A stretch of 43,172 nucleotides of DNA from Rhodocyclaceae bacterium (lineage in GTDB: Bacteria; Pseudomonadota; Gammaproteobacteria; Burkholderiales; Rhodocyclaceae). Below are positions 39,834 through 43,172 of the stretch, in pieces. The position numbers were made by a program, and so were the translations under genes. The notes beneath the pieces were generated by a model that did not search any database, had not been told where the DNA came from, and was given only the letters and a program-made list of their open reading frames with translations. Position 1 is the stretch's first letter; every line of letters starts with the position of its first letter. Where the stretch lies: contig RXJP01000093.1 of NCBI GenBank assembly GCA_003963315.1, forward strand, positions 1-43,172, in the 5' to 3' direction.

Positions 39834-40565
39834 TCAGCCCGAGGCTGATTGCTTCAGCCTATGGTAGCGCCTGAGGACCGCGGGCACGTAACTCCGGGTT
39901 TCCTCGAAAGCGGGGATTTGCAGGCCATGATGGACAACCGCTCCCTCGCCGGCGTTGTACGCCGCCAAGGCCAGGGTCAGGTTGCCGGAAAAACGCTGCA
40001 TCAAGTCGCGTAGATAGCGCGCGCCGGCCCGAAGGTTCTCCCTTGGGTCGCGGCGATCCCGGGCGCCGTAGCGGCGCGCGGTGTCAGGCATGAGCTGCAT
40101 CAGACCCACGGCACCGGCCCGGGAAACGGCACCGGGATCGTAGCCGGACTCCACCTGAATCAGCGCATGCAACAGTTCCGGTTCCAACTGGTTTTGCATG
40201 GCCACCTCGGCGATGTCCGCACTGAAGCGGCGCATCCCCGCCGCCAAGCGTTGCGGTGCGACTCCCTTCGCCGGGGAAGTGGCCGGCAGATCGTCGGTTC
40301 GCAGATATAGCCGGAAGGTGTCGCTGGAGCGCACGTCGGAGAAGATCGGCGTCCCGGCCGCATCCTCCGCCATATAGATGTCGCCCCGTGCCGGTGCGGT
40401 GAACACCAGCAGGAACGTCGTGGCAACGGCAACGGATGTTTTTCCAAAGATGCGCCGAATGGGGCCGGCCGTGCCAAGGCCGCCGATGGGCGAGCCCCAT
40501 GGCCGCCAAGCACCGGTAGTGCCGTTCCCGATAGCAGGGAACACGGCCTGTGTGTCCTCAATCAA
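39834..40565 (-). CDS. Lytic transglycosylase, SLT domain
   Basis: A protein of about 243 residues: signal-like hydrophobic helix (TSVAVATTFLLVFTAPARG), a DUF4124-like strand pair (DIYMAEDAAGTPIFSD), then the SLT fold with catalytic Glu139 in LIQVESGYDPGA, GLMQLMPDTARRYG, and LALAAYNAGEGAV. It should cleave peptidoglycan in the periplasm, leaving anhydromuramic ends. The start is uncertain: TTG at 40565 overlaps the previous gene by eight bases; GTG at 40544 also fits. It converges with the GGDEF-EAL gene. Confidence 0.85.
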   Translation of the reverse strand: MIEDTQAVFPAIGNGTTGAWRPWGSPIGGLGTAGPIRRIFGKTSVAVATTFLLVFTAPARGDIYMAEDAAGTPIFSDVRSSDTFRLYLRTDDLPATSPAKGVAPQRLAAGMRRFSADIAEVAMQNQLEPELLHALIQVESGYDPGAVSRAGAVGLMQLMPDTARRYGARDRRDPRENLRAGARYLRDLMQRFSGNLTLALAAYNAGEGAVVHHGLQIPAFEETRSYVPAVLRRYHRLKQSASG

Positions 40566-40845
40566 TATCGCGCCCGCCCAGCCAGTGATTCTGGCGAATC
40601 AAATCCGCCAGTTCCTCCGTGGAAAAATCGTCGTCGCCGCCGACCTGGACGTCAAGGGATCGCGTATCCATTCTGGCAGCGCCAATATGGCGTTTCATCA
40701 TTTCCTGCCGTAGCTCCGCATCGCTCATGGACGCAAAGCCGCGGAAGCCGCTCTCGAGAATGTGCAACAGCCAAGGCGAGCGCTCCTCCATCAAACGGTG
40801 GGAGCACTCTAGGACCAGTGCCTCGATCATGGATTCCCTGTTCAT
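40558..40845 (-). CDS. Small conserved-looking protein upstream of the transglycosylase
   Basis: A 95-residue protein: MNRESMIEALVLECSHRLMEERSPWL then DAELRQEMMKRHIGAARM, and an acidic C-terminus (DDDFSTEELADLIRQNHWLGGRDID). It is helical, with no signal peptide. Its stop overlaps the transglycosylase start by eight bases, so the two are cotranscribed. A start at Met6 is also possible. I do not recognise it. Confidence 0.65.
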   Translation of the reverse strand: MNRESMIEALVLECSHRLMEERSPWLLHILESGFRGFASMSDAELRQEMMKRHIGAARMDTRSLDVQVGGDDDFSTEELADLIRQNHWLGGRDID

Positions 40846-41024
40846 GGCGGCCTCTCGTGAGGAACAGCGACGGGACCGATATGCTAGCCAATGATTGTGA
40901 CGAATTAGGGAAACGCCACTGGGCTGAGCTACCCAGGCGCGACCGGCATCGTTAACTTTACTGTCATAAAGTCTGGCTAGACTGGGAATTCCGCTGAGAT
41001 CTCGGCTCCTTCCCCCTGGCAGAC

Positions 41025-41468
41025 ATGCATCGAGTCACATTCCCCGGATCATCCGCTCAGTCGCAAAGCCCGGCTGGCTTCACATTGCTCGAACTGCTTG
41101 TTGTCATGGTCATCATCGGCCTTTTGGCGGCGTATGTCGGCCCACGGTTCTTCTCCCAAATCGGCAAGGCGGAGGTGAAGGAGGCCCGAGCACAGGTCGA
41201 CGCGCTGGAAAAGGCCCTGGATCAGTATCGCCTGGACGTGGGGCATTACCCCAGCACGGAACAGGGGTTGGCCGCGCTTAATGCCCAGCCGTCCGGCGAG
41301 CCCAAATGGGCGGGACCCTACCTGAAGAAGGCGGTTCCACCGGATCCCTGGGGCCACGTCTTCATCTATCGCCAACCTGGAGAACATGGTGAATTCGATC
41401 TGATGTCCTTGGGCAAGGACGGCCAGCCGGGCGGAACCGGCGAAGCTGAAGACATCACCAACTGGTAG
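41025..41468 (+). CDS. gspG: Type II secretion system major pseudopilin GspG
   Basis: A 147-residue pseudopilin. Its leader of 18 residues ends in PAG with cleavage before FTLLELLVVMVIIGLLA (Glu at mature +5). The text GHYPSTEQGLAAL and the C-terminal GKDGQPGGTGEAEDITNW form the calcium site of GspG. The leader is longer than usual; the frame starts at ATG 41025. GspG forms the main body of the pseudopilus that pushes folded exoproteins through the outer-membrane secretin. Confidence 0.93.
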   Translation: MHRVTFPGSSAQSQSPAGFTLLELLVVMVIIGLLAAYVGPRFFSQIGKAEVKEARAQVDALEKALDQYRLDVGHYPSTEQGLAALNAQPSGEPKWAGPYLKKAVPPDPWGHVFIYRQPGEHGEFDLMSLGKDGQPGGTGEAEDITNW

Positions 41469-41474
41469 CCGTCG

Positions 41475-42665
41475 ATGCGTTTCGAGGTCAAGGCAATGGC
41501 GGCGGATGGGGGCGTCAATACGATTGTCCTGGATGCCCGCGATGCTTTGGAGGCCGAAGGCCTGGCGGAAAGGCAAGGCTATGCGGTGTTGTCGGTACGG
41601 GCCGGGGCGACCTGGAATCCCCTGGCCCGCTCCGCCAAGTCGACGTTCCCCCTGATGTTGTTCAGCCAGGAACTGCTGGCCCTGCTTGAGTCCGGGATTT
41701 CGGTGGTGGAAGCGATTGAAACCCTCGGCGAGAAGGAGGGCAGGTTGCCGGTCCGCACGGCCCTGCACGGCATTCTTGTCCGTTTGCGCGAAGGACAGCC
41801 GCTCTCCGGCGCGCTGGAGGAAATGCCGCAGGCTTTTCCCCCGCTGTATGTCGCCAGCATCCGTGCCAGCGAAAAGACCAGCGACCTGCCGGAAGCGCTG
41901 CGCCGTTTCATTGCCTATCAGGGCCAGATCGAATCCCTGCGTGGAAAGCTGATCAGCGCTGCGGTTTATCCTGCGCTGTTGATCGGGATCGGCGGTCTGG
42001 TGATCCTGTTTCTCATGGGCTATGTCGTACCCCGCTTCAGCCGCATCTACGAGGACGTCCACGGCGACTTACCCTGGCTGTCCAAAGTGATGATGCAGTG
42101 GGGGCAACTGGTCAGCCATTACGGGTTGCCGGCCGGCATCCTGGCCCTGGCCCTGGGCTACGGTGCCCTGCGTTTGTTACAGCGCCCGGCGACCCGGGAG
42201 CGGATAGGGGCCTGGGTGTGGCGTTTGCCCACCATCGGCGAGCGGCTGCGAGTCTTCCATCTTTCCCGTTGCTACAGAACCATCGGCATGCTGTTGCGAG
42301 GTGGCATGCCGATGGCCAACGCTTTGGGGATGGTCGAGGAATTGCTCACCCCCTCCCTGAGGTTGCGTCTGCGTCAGGCGACCGAACGTATCCGCGAGGG
42401 TATCCCGGCTTCCCGTGCCATGGAGGAAAACGGCTTGGCCACGCCGGTGGCCCTGCGTCTGTTGCGGGTCGGCGAGCAGACCGGCAACATGGGGGAAATG
42501 ATGGAGCGCATTGCCGCCTTCCACGATGAAGAAACGGCGCGTTGGATCGACATGGCAACGCGGCTGTTCGGACCCATCCTGATGATGGGCATAGGCGTCA
42601 TGATCGGCGGCATCGTCGTCCTGCTTTATCTGCCCATCTTCCAGATTGCCGAGAGTATCGGATGA
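41475..42665 (+). CDS. gspF: Type II secretion system inner-membrane protein GspF
   Basis: A 396-residue polytopic protein with two similar GspF domains: one around residues 55-175 (FSQELLALLESGISVVEAI), the other around 260-380 (FHLSRCYRTIGMLLRGGMPMANAL). Membrane helices lie at about 165-190 (LLIGIGGLVILFLMGYVV), 205-225 and 365-390. Residue text VGEQTGNMGEMM is the conserved turn. It anchors the platform to the ATPase GspE. It starts 6 bases after gspG and its stop overlaps gspE by four bases (ATGA). Confidence 0.93.
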   Translation: MRFEVKAMAADGGVNTIVLDARDALEAEGLAERQGYAVLSVRAGATWNPLARSAKSTFPLMLFSQELLALLESGISVVEAIETLGEKEGRLPVRTALHGILVRLREGQPLSGALEEMPQAFPPLYVASIRASEKTSDLPEALRRFIAYQGQIESLRGKLISAAVYPALLIGIGGLVILFLMGYVVPRFSRIYEDVHGDLPWLSKVMMQWGQLVSHYGLPAGILALALGYGALRLLQRPATRERIGAWVWRLPTIGERLRVFHLSRCYRTIGMLLRGGMPMANALGMVEELLTPSLRLRLRQATERIREGIPASRAMEENGLATPVALRLLRVGEQTGNMGEMMERIAAFHDEETARWIDMATRLFGPILMMGIGVMIGGIVVLLYLPIFQIAESIG

Positions 42666-43172
42666 AGGCGGTGGACATTCCCTACGGCCAATTGGCTTTT
42701 TCCGCCGAGGACATTCGCACGGCGGCGGAAACCGCCGCAGCCACCGGTCGTGGCCTGGCCGAGGTGTTGGAGGCGCAGTGCGGTCAATCGCCGGTCGCGT
42801 TCCTGGCCCGCCTGTCGGCCACCCTCGATATCCCGGCGCTAGACATTGACGGGCTGTTGCAGGCGGAACTGACCTTCGAGGGGCTGCCGTTCAATGAAGC
42901 ACTGCAGCGCGAGTGCTTGTTGATCCGCGGTGAAACCGGCGATCCCCTGTTGGTGATGGCCAATCCCTTTGACGACGACTTGCGCGACCGCATTGGCAGT
43001 CTGCATGCGCAGCCCTTGGTGGTGCGCCTCGCCCACCGTGCCGACATCGCCGCCTGTCTCAACCGTTATGAGGAAAATTCCCGCGCCCTCGACAGCCTGT
43101 CCGGGTTTTCCGAATCCCAGGCCGCCGACGATAGCGAGGATCTGTCCCTGAAGAGCATCAGCGCCGACAGCA
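42662..43172 (+). CDS. gspE: Type II secretion ATPase GspE, N-terminal part (cut by window edge)
   Basis: 170 codons from ATG 42662: MKAVDIPYGQLAFSAEDIRT, then the N1E/N2E domain of GspE with EALQRECLLIRGETGDPLLVMANPFDDDLRD, and the linker to the second N domain (SLKSISADS). The Walker motifs and metal-binding loop lie past the window. GspE powers pseudopilus assembly in the cytoplasm. The gene order gspG-gspF-gspE is the reverse of the usual E-F-G order. Confidence 0.9.
   Translation, partial: MKAVDIPYGQLAFSAEDIRTAAETAAATGRGLAEVLEAQCGQSPVAFLARLSATLDIPALDIDGLLQAELTFEGLPFNEALQRECLLIRGETGDPLLVMANPFDDDLRDRIGSLHAQPLVVRLAHRADIAACLNRYEENSRALDSLSGFSESQAADDSEDLSLKSISADS

Overview
This GC-rich window reads as a chromosomal segment of a free-living, respiring betaproteobacterium, most likely of the Rhodocyclales/Nitrosomonadales type. 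The grounds are a DUF2863 gene, petABC followed by sspA and sspB, BamC with a long divergent body, PriB between S6 and S18, and a type II secretion cluster. The genus cannot be fixed from the sequence alone. I see no phage, plasmid, insertion sequence or CRISPR array. The accessory signal lies in signalling proteins, small exported repeat proteins, intergenic RNA structures and one REP/MITE-like element.

Layout. 1-7.5 kb: a DUF58/MoxR pair running left (DUF58 cut by the window edge), a class II histone-deacetylase-like amidohydrolase, the outer-membrane assembly lipoprotein BamC, an Ala/Pro-rich mini-lipoprotein, a periplasmic parvulin, the msrB-yciB-yciI operon and divergent dadA. 7.5-13.6 kb: DUF2863, a PhoU-like DUF47 protein with its Pit phosphate transporter, a YkgJ cysteine-cluster protein, the 4.5S SRP RNA, then dnaX-ybaB-recR. 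13.7-17.6 kb: the cytochrome bc1 operon petABC, then sspA and sspB separated by an intrinsic terminator. 17.7-21.5 kb (minus strand): HDOD protein, tRNA-Arg(CCU), a coiled-coil protein made of exact 36-residue repeats, and a tandem-GAF/PAS adenylate cyclase with TPR-like tail. 21.6-27.9 kb: rpsF-priB-rpsR-rplI, a possible small RNA, tRNA-Leu(CAG), rnr with a long basic tail, a sirtuin and rlmB. 27.9-35.1 kb: a CheY-like protein, the REP/MITE-like repeat, DUF1345, dbpA with a small partner gene, a spermidine-synthase-like protein, a KEAK heptad-repeat exported protein, phosphoglucomutase and a two-gene operon of unknown small proteins. 35.4-43.2 kb: an HDOD-GAF-histidine kinase with a REC-PAS-GGDEF-EAL protein, a lytic transglycosylase with a small partner, and gspG-gspF-gspE (gspE cut by the window edge).

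How the genes work together. Core blocks cover ribosome and primosome assembly (rpsF-priB-rpsR-rplI, rlmB, rnr), replication and repair (dnaX, ybaB, recR), and respiration (petABC). Envelope upkeep is represented by bamC, the parvulin, yciB and the transglycosylase, and protein export by the gsp genes. Second-messenger signalling is dense: one likely cAMP cyclase that may sense its own product, and one two-component pair ending in c-di-GMP synthesis and breakdown domains. The most novel candidate is the tRNA-Arg / 36-residue-repeat coiled coil / GAF-GAF-PAS-cyclase unit at 17.7-20.6 kb, where the coiled-coil gene overlaps the cyclase gene by four bases and starts 24 bases after the tRNA.
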